DNA of 64,000 bases. It comes from Lyophyllum atratum. Lineage: Eukaryota > Basidiomycota > Agaricomycetes > Agaricales > Lyophyllaceae. Shown here in pieces: positions 21,921 to 38,052 of this stretch; the first letter of the stretch is position 1; each line of letters opens with the position of its first letter. The position numbers and the translations under genes were made by a program. The stretch is from positions 4,526,001-4,590,000 of the forward strand of contig JACGCN010000001.1 in assembly GCA_014905825.1 (NCBI GenBank), in the 5' to 3' direction. A model generated the notes under the pieces. The model saw nothing but the letters and a program-made list of their open reading frames with translations. It ran no database searches and was not told the DNA's origin.

Positions 21921-22932
21921 ATGCAGTTCTTCAGACGGCGCGAACACCGTGTTACCCTTTCCAACTCTGACCTCGGCGACGAAGAGGGTCTCCTTGAAAG
22001 TTAGTCTCGTTGGCTGATCCATGAAGTGCACCTCACAAATTTTGCGGTAGAGACCATCCCGTCGGCAGGTCCGATGTCAAGGTTGTCGAAGATAGCAACC
22101 TTCCTTGCGATCACATGCACATCCTTCAATCTGGTGTACCTGGCGTACATGTCAATACCGGTTCTCTTGCACAGGGAGCCAGACTTAGCGTCCCTCCCTC
22201 GCCCGAATCAGTTCATTGGGCTCGAAAGGATCAACTATACCAAGCACGCCTTCCCGAATGTCAAGATGGCAACATTCGCTGGCGTTATTTCTCAAATTGA
22301 CCGCAGCCGACCGAAGTTCGTCTACCCCGTGGATCCTCGTCGTAGGTCTACATATTTCGGGACCGTCTCACCGGAGGATCGAAACGTCCTAGCGACTAAC
22401 CAGGCTCGTTTAATCCTGTATTCTCAGACGAAGCGGTGAAGCTTATTGATGCCAAGTACAGATCTCAACGGTGATGCAATTCCGCGCTCGCGATTTCGGA
22501 ATGGAATGGTGCACACTGAAGCTAGCTCTTCCCGGAAGTGCCCAGTACGATCCGAGTGACCCAAAGAACGAAGCAGAGCGCGAGAGAAACTGGTTGCTGG
22601 AGGGCGATACGAGCGACCTGGAAGTCTGGGAGCTCGAAGCTTCACAGTGGATCGACCCACGATACCTTTCCTACAATACTCGTCCGCGGCGCAGAGGCCA
22701 CATTTTCAGCTTCCGGGTGCAGCCCAACAGCACCCACGTATCACGGGAGGTCCGTTGTCCTGCTGATAAGATTGCAACCTTCGAGATATTCTGTGTTAGC
22801 CCCGGATGCCGGGTTGACATCTGGCAGAATAAGCTCCAGCCACCGATAGGTTCGTTCAACCATCGCGTATCGTTTTCAGAAGTTGATTTGCTTGTGGCAG
22901 GCCTGTTCCTTGAGCAAAGATCATCACTATGA
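21921..22932 (+). CDS. single-pass membrane protein of an Agaricomycete family (But2-C-like)
   Basis: Four exons (21921-21999, 22051-22407, 22457-22849, 22901-22932) sum to 861 nt, 286 aa. The cytosolic N-terminus is acidic and basic (MQFFRRREHR, DLGDEEGLLE). A TM helix follows (IATFLAITCTSFNLVYLAYM, residues about 42-61), then a lumenal domain with the conserved opening RPNQFIGLERINY, the FGTVSPEDR block, the STVMQFRARDFGMEWC block and Cys residues near the end (CVSPGCRVDIW). I recall this layout from many Agaricomycete proteins, sometimes annotated as ubiquitin-3-binding But2 C-terminal domain. Function unknown. Two introns are in frame-neutral places and were chosen by family-like continuity. 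Confidence 0.75.
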
Positions 22933-23655
22933 TGCAAGCGAGCGAAAGGGCTGACGTCTGAGAGGAACAAGAAGGATCAGCTTCTGGATTGAGTAGAATT
23001 GTTTTACTCGGCTACTTTGGTGGTTAGCATTCGTCGTGAACGATATCATATCCTATATGGCAATGTACACCTATCAGCAAGGGGGATACTTTGAGCGAAA
23101 AGACGAGTCTAAAATTCACCTGAACAAAAGATCACATGTATTGCGATTCAGGAGTCTCAGAATGGGGCGAACGTGGAAATCTTAATGGTATCTGGAAAAG
23201 TGGCGAGTGTCACGGAGGGATTGTCGCTGTGGATGCTAAAGATGCGACTGTGACTGTACGTACATAGCTTGCTTATCCGGACAAGGAGCTTGAAGCAGCT
23301 ATAAGTTCAACCCTTAGTTGACGCCAAGTCGACGTCTCCATTGTCCAAAGTCTGTCACAGTTATGAGCATCGAGAAAGATTTGCCAGCTTTGCCTGTTCC
23401 ATGAATTGTCAGCCAGCTGTTATACTGAGTAAACACCATCTATACTGCCTGTCAGGTCTAGACGATGGGTTGTACCTGGCCATAGATGTTCCGCCATGGT
23501 AAGACAATCATGGTATGAGAGTTGTCAACAGACGCGTGTTGTCACGGTCACGTCACACCCACCTTTGGACGTCAACCACGATGAGTGTGCGCTAAATTTT
23601 TGTGCGCCACGATCCCCGCTAACTTCTGCGATAGACCTTCACTGTTGCAGAACCT
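22933..23655. other. intergenic, upstream of ISWI
   Basis: About 720 bp without a supported frame. A TTGCAG acceptor at about 23644-23650 just before the ISWI ATG leaves room for a 5' UTR intron or a short upstream coding exon. Confidence 0.4.
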
Positions 23656-28016
<4,361 letters not shown>

Positions 28017-28635
28017 GCGGTCTTGGTGTTGCTGTCGTTGTGTTTCGTGCATACTGCTATTTATTATATTATAGAGCTACATACATGTTTTTCGTACCAT
28101 ATCGTTGCCATTCGGTGTCCGTAGCATGCCCGGGTTGATTAGGTCGCTGATGCGCCAAGATGCCCAAAATTGTACGCGTTGCTATGGGGTTGTACAATGT
28201 TGGACATTGGCAGCTGCGCTCCCGATATCTGCGCAACCTTGTCTGGATCAGAGGGCTGGCAGGCAGCTGAGAACTCACGTTGGTGAATTGATGCATCAGA
28301 TCAGCATGCTGCCTATGTCGGTGGGCCATGTGAACCGATCACCCGCTAGTCCAAGTGTGTACGGCCGGCTTGTAAAATATCGAGAACGTCTCTTGTCTCC
28401 TGCTGTCATTGTGCATATCGTTGTATTACCACCCATATACCCCTTCCTTCCCTTCCTGTGTAATGCACCGCGCCTGGTCGACGTATCTTGACAATGCGAA
28501 CCGAGGAGGACGGCCCCACATGGTATGTGTAATTTTATAACAAGCATGAGAACTTTTTTTTTTTCATTACGTGTTGCTAACCCATTGATCTCTGCTTCTG
28601 CTGCGGCCGTTTCCCTTTTTCCCTACCATCCTCAG
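28017..28635. other. intergenic
   Basis: 3' flank of ISWI and promoter of the tetraspanin. A run of 13 T at about 28555-28567 and pyrimidine-rich stretches near 28590-28625 precede the ATG. No gene. Confidence 0.4.
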
Positions 28636-30136
28636 ATGGATAATACCTCCCCGTAAGTACCCCTCCACCCCTCGCACTGATTGTGCATGGTGTACTGACC
28701 AGTGTGGAAGAAGGTCCTCGAGGCCCGCCTCCGTCTCCTCGCACGCCAACTCGGCGTACTCACACGCCCCATCGACACGTCACATGCTCAGCGACTCCAC
28801 CGGCGGCGGCCCCCTCGACCCCCCCAACTTCCCCTTTGCTGGCACTGCGGGCTCGGGCTCGCCGACGGGCAGGGGGAGCGCCGGGAGCGTGGATGCGGCG
28901 GGCATCTCGTTGACGGTGAATTACCTCCCCTCGAAGTTCTCGACGACGCTGCTGTCGCCTGGGGGCAGTCTTACTAGGAAGCGCAGGGGTGGGAAGGGTG
29001 GATTGGATCCGATGGTGCCGAAGAGGGGCGGGGGGGTGGAGGCGTTTAGGAGCGGGGAGGCGAGGATGCCGGGGGAGGGGGATGATGATTATGATGGGGT
29101 GCAGGGAGGGTGGTTTGGGGGAAAGGAGGGGGGGAGGACGGCGCCGAAGAGGTTGAGGTGGAATAAGTTTAAGTGGATTCTGTTCTTTGCTAATGTCACA
29201 GTACGTACCATTCATCTGAGTCTGACCCCCGATCGATGTAACTAACACTGCCTTTCAGCTGACGGTGTACTCCCTCGTCTCCCTCGTCTTCTGCCTGCTG
29301 ACCTGGTTCAACGTCTGGACCCACGCCGACGTCGTCCGGGTGGGCAACCGCCCCGAGCTCGTTATATCCACGCTCGCCTCCTCCTTCGGCGTGCTCACCG
29401 CCGTCGTGGGCTGGGCCGGCATCCTCCTCAACAACCGCTCCTTCCTCGCCACATACACCTTCTTCCTCTGGCTCGCCTTCGCCTTCCTCGTCGTCCCCGG
29501 CTACATCTCCTACCGGCGGCAAGCCTTCAACCTCGAAGGCAAGGTCAACGCCCAATGGTCCCAGGGCCTCGGCGCGGGGGGCCGCGCGCGCATACAGACG
29601 CAATTGCAGTGCTGCGGGTACTTCTCGCCGTTCGTCGAGGCGACGGTGACGCAGACGTGTTATGCAAGGAGTGTGCTGCCGGGGTGTAAGGCGGGGTATA
29701 TTGAGTTTGAGAGGATGGTGCTGACGCGGTGGTATGTGGTGGCGTTCTCGATTGTGCCGATGCATATTTTGATTATACTGGCGGGGCTGTTGTGCTCGAA
29801 CCATGTGACGTATCGGTTTGGGAAGGGGATGATGCCGAAGGCGTATCACCTTAATATGAATAGTATGGCTGTTATCATGGATAACTACGCCAAGTGAGTC
29901 TTACCCCCCTTCCTTCCTTCCGCGTGTCTCAGCTGACCACCACTCCTTAATTTAAAAGTCAACTGGCGGAACAGTACGGCAGCGACGTCGCCTCGGAGAT
30001 CCTAGCCAAATCGCGCTCCAACCTCGCGCTCGACACGATGCAGACGATGCCGTACAACAACGCGCAGCACCCCGTCTACCACGCCAAATACGACTCTGTC
30101 GGCGGCCGCGCCCCCGAAGGCGCCTCCTCCCCCTGA
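28636..30136 (+). CDS. fungal tetraspanin
   Basis: Four-helix membrane organiser, plasma membrane or endosomal. The first exon is only about 17 nt (MDNTSP); the second begins RSSRPASVSSHANSAYSHA. About 170 hydrophilic Ser/Gly/Pro-rich residues precede TM1 (KWILFFANVT|LTVYSLVSLVFCLL), TM2 (VISTLASSFGVLTAVVGWAGIL), TM3 (FLATYTFFLWLAFAFLVVPG), the large loop with LQCCGYFSPF (the tetraspanin CCG motif) plus two further Cys, and TM4 (VVAFSIVPMHILIILAGLLC). Introns at about 28653-28711, 29202-29260 and 29895-29959. In fungi, tetraspanins (Pls1, Tsp2) act in appressorium function or development. The long N-terminal tail is typical of basidiomycete Tsp2/3 types. Confidence 0.88.
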
Positions 30137-33091
30137 TCCTTTCCTTCCTACCCTTTCCCTTCCTACTACTACGCGCTACTCGCTACTAGCATACATACCA
30201 CATCGTATCATACCTCACTCAATAACTGCGGAATCTTTTTCTTTATTACTTTTTTTACTACCCACCCCGCCCCGCCCTAGATTGGCTATAGCTACGACTT
30301 GTTCATAGGAGACGGACACACCACAGCCGGCACGCATCACTATATCTTTTTCCGTATATACCTTGACGGTCACGCTCGCTTTATCTTATGTATAGCTTTT
30401 ACCGACGTACTAACTATGATACCTGGCTGATGACCTGGATTAGGATCTGGGTGGTGACCCAATTTGAATTATCGTTTGGGGCTAAGGCCCGGACTTCGGA
30501 CGTGGGGGGATGAGGATGAGGTTTTGGTGAAATTTGAGCTTGAAGCTTGAAGCTTGAAGGCTAATGCGGGGTTTACTTGCAGATCTATGAGAGTAGGAGG
30601 AGCGAAGGATGACCGGACAGAGGAGTGGCTGTGCAAAGCTCTTTCAAGTCGACCACCATGGCCCGTGCTGATACTACTACTATGTATGACCTCGTCGACC
30701 TGTGTTACTGTGAGGTTCTCCAGCGGTTCTAGCAAACCAACTGCTGAGCCTGGGCTCGCTCATGTCTTGGGTGTTCAGTAAACGTGAGTATTTCTTTTCT
30801 GACTGGACGCTCTACTTACTAAGTTTGTCTATAGGCCTATTCTTGTAAACGCAGCAGTCTATTCTCACAAGCGCAGCAGTTACGAGAACGATGCCTTACC
30901 CACTTGGACCGCCACAGCTCTATGTTGACCGTCCGATAGCCGGTCCCTGATCCTTTCCATCATGTCTTTTAACTAACTCTCTCCGCCTAGTCATGTGTCG
31001 CGGTGGTAAAACTGCAACTCCCGTGATTTTGGGACGAGGTCTTTGTACAATCACCGGTCTATTTGGATTGTCGAGGTGTAACGGACACGAAGATATGGCC
31101 GATATATCATCACCCTTATCCAATAGTGGTGGAGGAGGAAAAGGTTGATGATAACTGGAGGTTGACCCAACTCTCATCGTCGCCTCTGTCAGACGACCAA
31201 CGCTCCCTGGAGAGCGAGAGTGTCTTCGTGGACGCAGCCGTCGTAGCTGGGTATATGGCCTACCTCCTGAACTTATAAACACCCAGATTCTGCAGGCCTG
31301 CCTTCAATGTCCTGCCTGTATCTGACGGTTTGAATGGTACAATGCCATCTAGAGATAAATCCAAGGAGATGGTGCGCAGGCTGCTTCGGTGACAGCAGAC
31401 AGTGGTTCCATTTCGACGTTGGTGGGCGGTTATCGTAAGTTTTAGCTCCCTTCTTCGTATTACTTCACGTCTCGTAAACGAGGTTCCTTTCTTCTCCTAG
31501 GTCAGCCCAAAGACTCTCTACTTCGGCGTCCTCGTGGACATCCCCTACACCGACCATCTCAGCACCCTACTTGCGAACATGAACTTGCGAAATCAAGTGG
31601 GAGATCACATTGGCACAAACGCGTGGTTGGATCTCTCAAGCACCGTCGGGCGTGGAGATAATTCGAGACAAATGGGGAGCGACCCGCAGCGGGCACCATT
31701 CTGGTAGGCGATTAACTTGATTTGTGACTGCTTCGGCGTGGTCTGATAAGGACACGTTCGATTGGCATGGGCAGCCTGCGAAGATGACAACATTCTCGCT
31801 GTCGTGAATGGCTTCTTGGTATGTTCCTCGCTCTCTCTCTACTTTCTGTTGCGTCATGACTCGTATCGGACTTGGGGATGGTATTATTTTGCGTTTAACT
31901 TTTGTTTCCTTTTCTATGCATCCTATCCCGCATGCTCTGCCCCTGTCGGTGCATTGCGCATTGCCTTTACGTGTAGCATGCTTGGTTGAAGCTGTTGTGA
32001 GACGCTGGAGAGACAAATCTTCCTTAACTGCGCCTCTCCGGTCCGCACGCAACTTACGTTTTCGCTCAACTTCTTCCCTGGATTTTTTTTATTGTCTTAC
32101 TGACTCTATGGTACATCGCGATGCTTTCATACCTCCCCCTCTTGTTGCATATTCGCGGGGAACGGGGCCGCACGGGGCCACGGGCCCGTTAATTATGCAA
32201 TAGCGGTGATCTCATTAGGCTCGGAGTTAGTAGGAGTTAGTTTACCCCATTGCGACAATTTTAGCCTGACCAAAAACTACCATCATCGTCCGCTCATCGT
32301 CCGCCCAAGCCGCTGCGGTTGACGTTCGGCCAAGTGTACCCTTTTCTCTTATGTCTTCCAAACGTCATTCTGGGCATGGAACCTCGAACTTTGATCTCAC
32401 GTACAGCGAGAGCTGAGCGAGCAATGGATGTCAGAAACTCGAAGTTTATGAAGCGCAACCTGATTTCTTTGAACATGGACAGACGGGAGCCCATTTACCC
32501 ATTCATCGTACGTATTGATTACGATACACACTTCCTTCACCATCTAATGGTCGCCCACAAGACCGTGCAGTTTCGGCCCGGGTGACGCGATCCCCAGGCT
32601 CGAAGGACTACCTTCCCACTGTAGCATCCATCCTGAAAAAGGATCATTTCGTGCACCGTTTGTTGGCACTGTTCATGCTTCGATGGTGTAGACGGTCTTC
32701 GTGGCATTGTTAATGTAAGATTGCGTGGTCAGGAACCAACCGCTGGACTATTCGATGCCTTTTGAGGGGGCCCGACGCCACTTGAGTAGACCCGCCAACG
32801 GTGGTCGGCGTCGGTTGCAAAGAGTTGCATGGATGATATCCCTTTGTGGAAGGCAGGCAAATCGCTCAGGGTCGCGGCTTCTTTTGAATCGGTGGCCAGC
32901 CTCGGCCCAGCCATCAGGATAACCGACTAGCACACAAATGGACTTCGATCATTTTGCCCCTGGCTGGCGCCCAAGTATACCTAGCTCCGAATTTGGTGAA
33001 GGGTTGGACAAGGCCGCTTTCTTCTGCTCCTTCAAATTCCCGGTCCCAACCCTCCTGTCCTTACTTACAACTTCGCCTCTCTTTGCTTCAA
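30137..33091. other. unassigned 2.9 kb
   Basis: No gene is supported. A small triple repeat agcttga occurs near 30537-30558. A possible splice pair (donor at about 31434, acceptor at about 31500) opens a frame to about 31707, and other frames lie at 31762-32203, but none shows a domain. It may hold decayed genes. Confidence 0.35.
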
Positions 33092-35226
33092 ATGGTTGAC
33101 ATTCAGAGGACTTTTGGCGCTCTGCTAGTTGGCGGCATCATTGCAGCTGCGTAGGTCCAGTTCTATATACCCATTGCCAGCAATTGACGGACTCTTCACG
33201 ACATAGTTTTTCTGGCGTCGTTTCAGTTCAAGTTTTCGCCTATTTCAAGCATTATCCATCGGACCTCTCCATAATCAAGACTCTGGTTCGTCTCAATTCA
33301 CTGTCGACGGCGATGCTTCAGCTCTTATACGTGTTTTCGTGCAGGTCATCACCGTGTGGTGTGTAGGCTCCCGAGTTCGGTTCCGGTAGAGATCGCTCAC
33401 TATCAGAAGGTTTCTGGACATCTTTCACACCGTCTTCGTGAGCATGTCCTTATGGGACCATCTCATTGACCATTTCGGAGACGCTTCAAGGATCGATTTT
33501 ATTCCTTGGTGAGTGTTCTCAGTGACCTTTCAAGAACCATGAGCTGACGTTCTCCGCTCCTGCATTCTCAGGAGTCTCGCGGTACGCTTTCTGGCCACTC
33601 TTTTTGGTGGCTTTTATTTATTCAATGTTTCTGTCCCATAGCTGACCATCGCATTGACTGTACGTGATAACTATTCCTTTCTCAAGCTTAACTCATGACT
33701 TCGCCCTCTGCAGGCGATTCTCACGTTCCTCGTCCATTGGTGCGCCTACATGTGTGATGCAAAGATTTTGCCAAGAACTTACTATTATCCCGGTGCCAGT
33801 TTCTTTGTACACAGAATATATAAACGTGAGTTCGTTTTCTTCCCCGCATATGTCGTATCGCTGAATTATCTAGTGAGCCAAAATAACCTTTTCATCGCGG
33901 TGCCTTTGGTAACCATCGCATTCGTCTCTCCCCGAGTTCGCATCTAACACCACTACTTACCCTAGGGCGCTATCGCGTGTCTGCGCCTTTGTGAGATTCC
34001 ATGTTCTAGTCATTCCCTTCTTTTCACTCACCATGCTGTTCGTAGGTTTTGCATGCTGTAAGCTGCTCCGTACGCGATATGCATTATTGTCACTGACTTC
34101 TTTCGTGTATTTCTTGCTAGTGACTACCGTCAAGATGTAAGCTTCGCGTCCCTTCATTACGTCATTTTCTAATTCACGACGCGTAGGATCACATTAAGAA
34201 GTTTACAAGCCTTTGTCCAAAAGTACACGGTACGCTGTATTCTCCGTAATTAGTTATGCCAAGCATCTAAGCATCTCTGGGTCCATTCAGTGGTCTTTCA
34301 CCTCTGGTCTCGCCTTATCAACCCTTCTGGACATTCTCATCACCGGATTTCTTTGTCTTTTTCTCATGGTTGGAAGGAAGAAGAACGTTAATGCCAGGTA
34401 CGTAGCATCCACAGCTGTCAATAGTAACCTAACTGAAAGATGTTCAAACGTAGTATTAATCACATATTAGACTCTCTCATGCTGTACGCATTTGAAAACG
34501 GGTCGCTAACTTGGTGAGCGCTGCCGCGTGAAATATCTACGATACAATGAGCTGATTCACCTGTAGTGCTGCCACCGTTGTATCAATGATCTGTGTAGGT
34601 TTCATCTTCTCGATTTATTTTCGCAGCATTGAAACAGAAATTAGTGGCTCACGATGCCAACCAACTTGATCTTCATGGGTCTCCACTTTGTTATCAGCAA
34701 GTGTACGTGACACGTGAGTTCCGCTGCGAATACTTCTAAACCGTTATTTCTTAGTCTATGCCAACTCCCTGCTAGCAACGTGAGTGCATCACAAAATTAC
34801 GACCTCCTGATCATTCTGACACGCCCGCCCGCAGTCTTAATACGAGGAAACACCTTAATTACGGATACCAAACAAGATCTCTGTCAATTTCCGGCGGGGC
34901 CGGCGGCGACCGTGGTCTTCCTATCTACTTTCCAGATCCAAGAGACGTCTCCCGCCACGCCAGTAAAGGGTTCTCTGTACGTCGCCCATTCTTATCGTCA
35001 TACGTTACTGTTGTACTGATTCACTCGTAGCGGAGGGAAGAACTATCTAAACCTGGACATGTGAGCCTTTGCTGTGTACTCCTAATCTCCGCCGCTCCGT
35101 ATTGATTGCCATGTCTATCTCGCACAGCTCCAGATAAATGTTGAAGAAACAACCACTCGCACCGTCGACTCCACGGTCGACTCCACCAAGTATCTGATTC
35201 CTGTCAGCCCCTTGGATTCCAAGTAA
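33092..35226 (+). CDS. DUF6534-like seven-helix membrane protein, copy 1
   Basis: Many-exon gene (12 or more short exons) of a large Agaricomycete 7TM family that I recall as DUF6534. Blocks in order: RTFGALLVGGIIAAA (TM1 with the family GALL start), SVQVFAYFKHYPSD, LDIFHTVFVSMSLWDHLIDHFG ending in DFIPW, LTIALT/AILTFLVH, FFVHRIYNLSQNN, LFIAVPL, WSFTSGLALSTLLDILITGF (TM6), INHILDSLMLYAFENGSLT, MPTNLIFMGLHFVISK (TM7), YANSLLATLNTRKHL, and a hydrophilic Ser/Thr tail ending STKYLIPVSPLDSK. Start is the ATG before DIQRTFG. Ligand and function are unknown. A paralogue is at 38053-40015 and a truncated one at 43935. Confidence 0.75.
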
Positions 35227-36057
35227 CCTTTGGGATTGCGCGGCGGTGTACATAGATAAATGTAATAAAATGAGCTATACGGGTTGAAGAGGCAGGCGTG
35301 CCAGATAAATAGGTTATAAAAGAGTCCTGCTTCTTTGGGTGTGGAACACATGTATCACTCGCAAGACTTCATGCAACGGGCATGGGGCCGGGGGGTCTGT
35401 TTCTGAAACTTGAAGCTCCGCGATCACTGCCTCATCTCTGAGATCTTATCTATCTTTGTCGTCCTGGATTCTGTTTGGCTGCTTCACCATCTGTCAAGGG
35501 GTTTCGATGTCAGATATGGCTCATCCGGAGACGCATTATGCAGAGCTTTACATTTCGGTCGGAATTCTGCATCGACAACGGTCGATAACGGACTTGATTC
35601 GCCGGCGGGACGAGCTCTCCAATGATGCCTCGTAATCAGCGCACCGTTCGCGTTTCACTTCAAACGATGTCGGCTGCACATTTGGGTAATGGTAGCGTTC
35701 TTACCACTCTGGCTAACTGACTACTTCAGGATGAAAGGCTGGTGAATCGCGATGGGTCAGTAGATCAGCTTCTATGTTCCACTGCTACCACGTCCGTAAC
35801 CACCAGGACTGACTGACAGTGCACAATGCCCTTTATGGCAGTCATCGGGGTTGTTACTCCAACAAACGAAACAGAATGGAAGTGGAACTCGCCCGCTGGA
35901 CACCATCAATCGTAAGCCGCCGATATCGTGGGCACGGAGCTTTTCCAAATCCAGCCTGCCTGCCTTCAAAGCGTATAAGAGTATCACTTCCCAGTAAGAA
36001 TCGCTTCACACAGCAGGTCTGAGTCAACACGCTGAGCGTACCAAATCACACTTCACC
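35227..36057. other. intergenic, promoter of secreted-protein gene
   Basis: About 830 bp. A TATA box is at 35974; otherwise no supported gene. Confidence 0.4.
35974..35980 (+). promoter_or_regulatory. TATA box of the secreted-protein gene
   Basis: TATAAGA 84 bp before the ATG at 36058, with a CACACAGCAG / ACCAAATCACACTTCACC leader. Spacing is like that of the peptide gene at 17194. Confidence 0.5.
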
Positions 36058-36770
36058 ATGAGATTCTCCCTCTCAAGAGCTATCCTCCTTCTCTCCGCGT
36101 TTGCGTCCATCGCTTTAGCCATGCCAGCATGCTACGCCGACGAAGACGTCGAGGTCCGCTCGGACTACGTCGTCGAAGCCCGCAACGAATTCGGGGACAT
36201 TGTCGACTCCCGAGGTATAGGCCCAGGTGCTGTCCTCGATGTCGCAAAAATGATTATCGATGTCGTCGGGAGTATTAAGGCAGGCATCGCCGCTGACAAG
36301 AATGTAAAGCCTCCGTCGTTGGCAGGCCTACTGTACACTGACACACCTCATCTGTAGGCACGTAGTGGATTCACACAAGATACGGTTGGCAAAATGAACA
36401 AGCAAAACCCGAAGTTCAACTATATAATGTGCCATACGAAGCACACCACAGCTTTCGACGGCAAGCAGGGGGTTGACTGGGGCCATACCCATCAAGAATT
36501 CGATATCAAGATCGGCGGAACCATCGGGTCAGTATGAAGCCCTTTAAGTCAAAATATACAAAACTAATCTGCTTCTAAAGATATGAAATTTACTGGGTCA
36601 AGTCAGGAAAGTTCACCCGGAAAGGAGATGGAGGTTACCTCAATGTGGGTATTTCAACGACGTCCGTCAGATGCACGCTAACCTCAACTCATCTTATTTA
36701 GTGGGCTTATATTGGGAATGTAAAGTCTAAGTCCAAAGATGGGAAGGAGATTGTGTTTGGTCCTCGGTGA
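36058..36770 (+). CDS. small secreted protein (DUF7888-like)
   Basis: Secreted protein of about 180 aa from four exons (first 36058-36303; others start about 36359, 36580 and 36702). Signal peptide at residues 1-21 (SRAILLLSAFASIALA). A pro-like acidic stretch follows, then a short amphipathic helix GAVLDVAKMIIDVVGSIKAG and a conserved domain with SGFTQDTVGKM, MCHTKHTTAFDG, DWGHTHQEFDI, GGTIGYEIYW, GDGGYLNWAYIGN. I recall similar domains in ascomycete and basidiomycete secreted proteins labelled DUF7888; function is not known. A decayed tandem copy follows at about 37.4-37.8 kb. No enzyme motif seen. Confidence 0.78.
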
Positions 36771-37424
36771 AGACCTGCCTCGATACTATTTACTATAACG
36801 TATTATTCAGCTCCTTGGCCGTAGGCTGGTCATGTATTGAAAAACATAATTGTACAGTTGAATGGTCCGATTTCCAATGATAGGACAATTCCTCAAACTG
36901 ACTACCGATGTAAGGTTCCCAGCACCTTTCGGGACTTGAAGATTTAACGTTACGGCCCCCACTGCAGGATGACATTGGGACGACATGCCCCGCTTCCCTT
37001 AAGCGAAGCCACTTATGAGCAAAGATTAATGACCTCCGCCACTCAAGTAAGCCCCTGTATCTGATGAACCGGACTCCGGGCGACAAACTTCTGGTCGCTG
37101 CGTACGTACTCGTACCAGTCAACTGGGACCCGGAATGTAATTCCCGGGTACGAAGATCACTGCGACCTTTTGACCGACACGAATAGTGGCCTCGGTCCCA
37201 GGAAGCGGGAAGCGATACGTCTGCTAGAACCACGCCGAGTTGGCCAAGGTATCTTCGGATCGACGAGGACGACGGAAATTGACATCCACTCACGGATCCC
37301 CGTCGTATTCATGATGCCGGATCCCACCCAAAGAAGTGTTGACTATTCATGGAACACCTTAACAGGCCGAATCAACAATGCAAATCCTCATGTTCAGGGG
37401 CAAGAGACCCGGGTAAGTCTACGG
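36771..37424. other. spacer between secreted-protein gene and its decayed copy
   Basis: About 650 bp, no intact gene. Its 3' part may contain the ruined 5' half of the duplicate; no signal peptide is recognisable. Confidence 0.4.
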
Positions 37425-37793
37425 AGATAAACAGTTGCGACCAGCACTGGAGGCTGATCAAGATCCAAAAGTCGAATAGAAACAGGGGAAAGCTGGTAAG
37501 ACATAGCGCTATTTCTGTCTTTGACGGAATCAGAGGTGAGGAGTGGGGCCACAATTACGAAGAGTTCCAATTCTCATATGCCGGGAGGACGGAGTGACCC
37601 ATTTATGAAGGTACGGGATCTACTGGGCACAGTAAGGGAAGTTTACTCGGAACGGAGATGGAGGCTATCGCGCCGCATCCATTCACGCATTGCGCTGACA
37701 CGTAATGTGTTTCTCTGTACGAAGTGGGCTTATATTGGTGACGTAAAGTCCAAGTCTAGTGATGGGAAGGAGATTGTCTTCGGGCCGCGCTGA
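37425..37793 (+). pseudogene. decayed tandem copy of the DUF7888-like secreted protein
   Basis: Matches the gene at 36058-36770 in pieces and in order: a FDG / EEWGH-YEEF block (about 37515-37575), a segment like the ...YWVKSGKFTRKGDGG exon (about 37612-37675), and the final exon almost intact, KWAYIGDVKSKSSDGKEIVFGPR + stop (37724-37793). Frames do not join, and the signal peptide exon is missing. Confidence 0.8.
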
Positions 37794-38052
37794 AGAGACC
37801 ACCACATCGCTTTCAGTTAATTCGTTATATTAGACAGCTATCAAGACTGGGTCGTGAGTACTTAACATAAGTAGGACTATACAATTCAAATGTTCGAAAG
37901 GCAAATACCAACCGGTTATGTCGATCCCAGCCTCAAAAGCGGCGTGAAAACCTGCCATAACTGCGATGTCTGTGCCCCTCAGTGTCGCGTTCAATCGTCT
38001 GTTCCACGTTGACCTGTAGCTGATGGCCCGAAGGTTAACTACCTTACATTCA

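Noticed and set aside
29196..29849. 217-codon open frame on - opposite the tetraspanin
   Set aside because: It is the GC-rich antisense shadow of the conserved tetraspanin exon; composition is His/Pro/Glu/Gly-biased with no domain.
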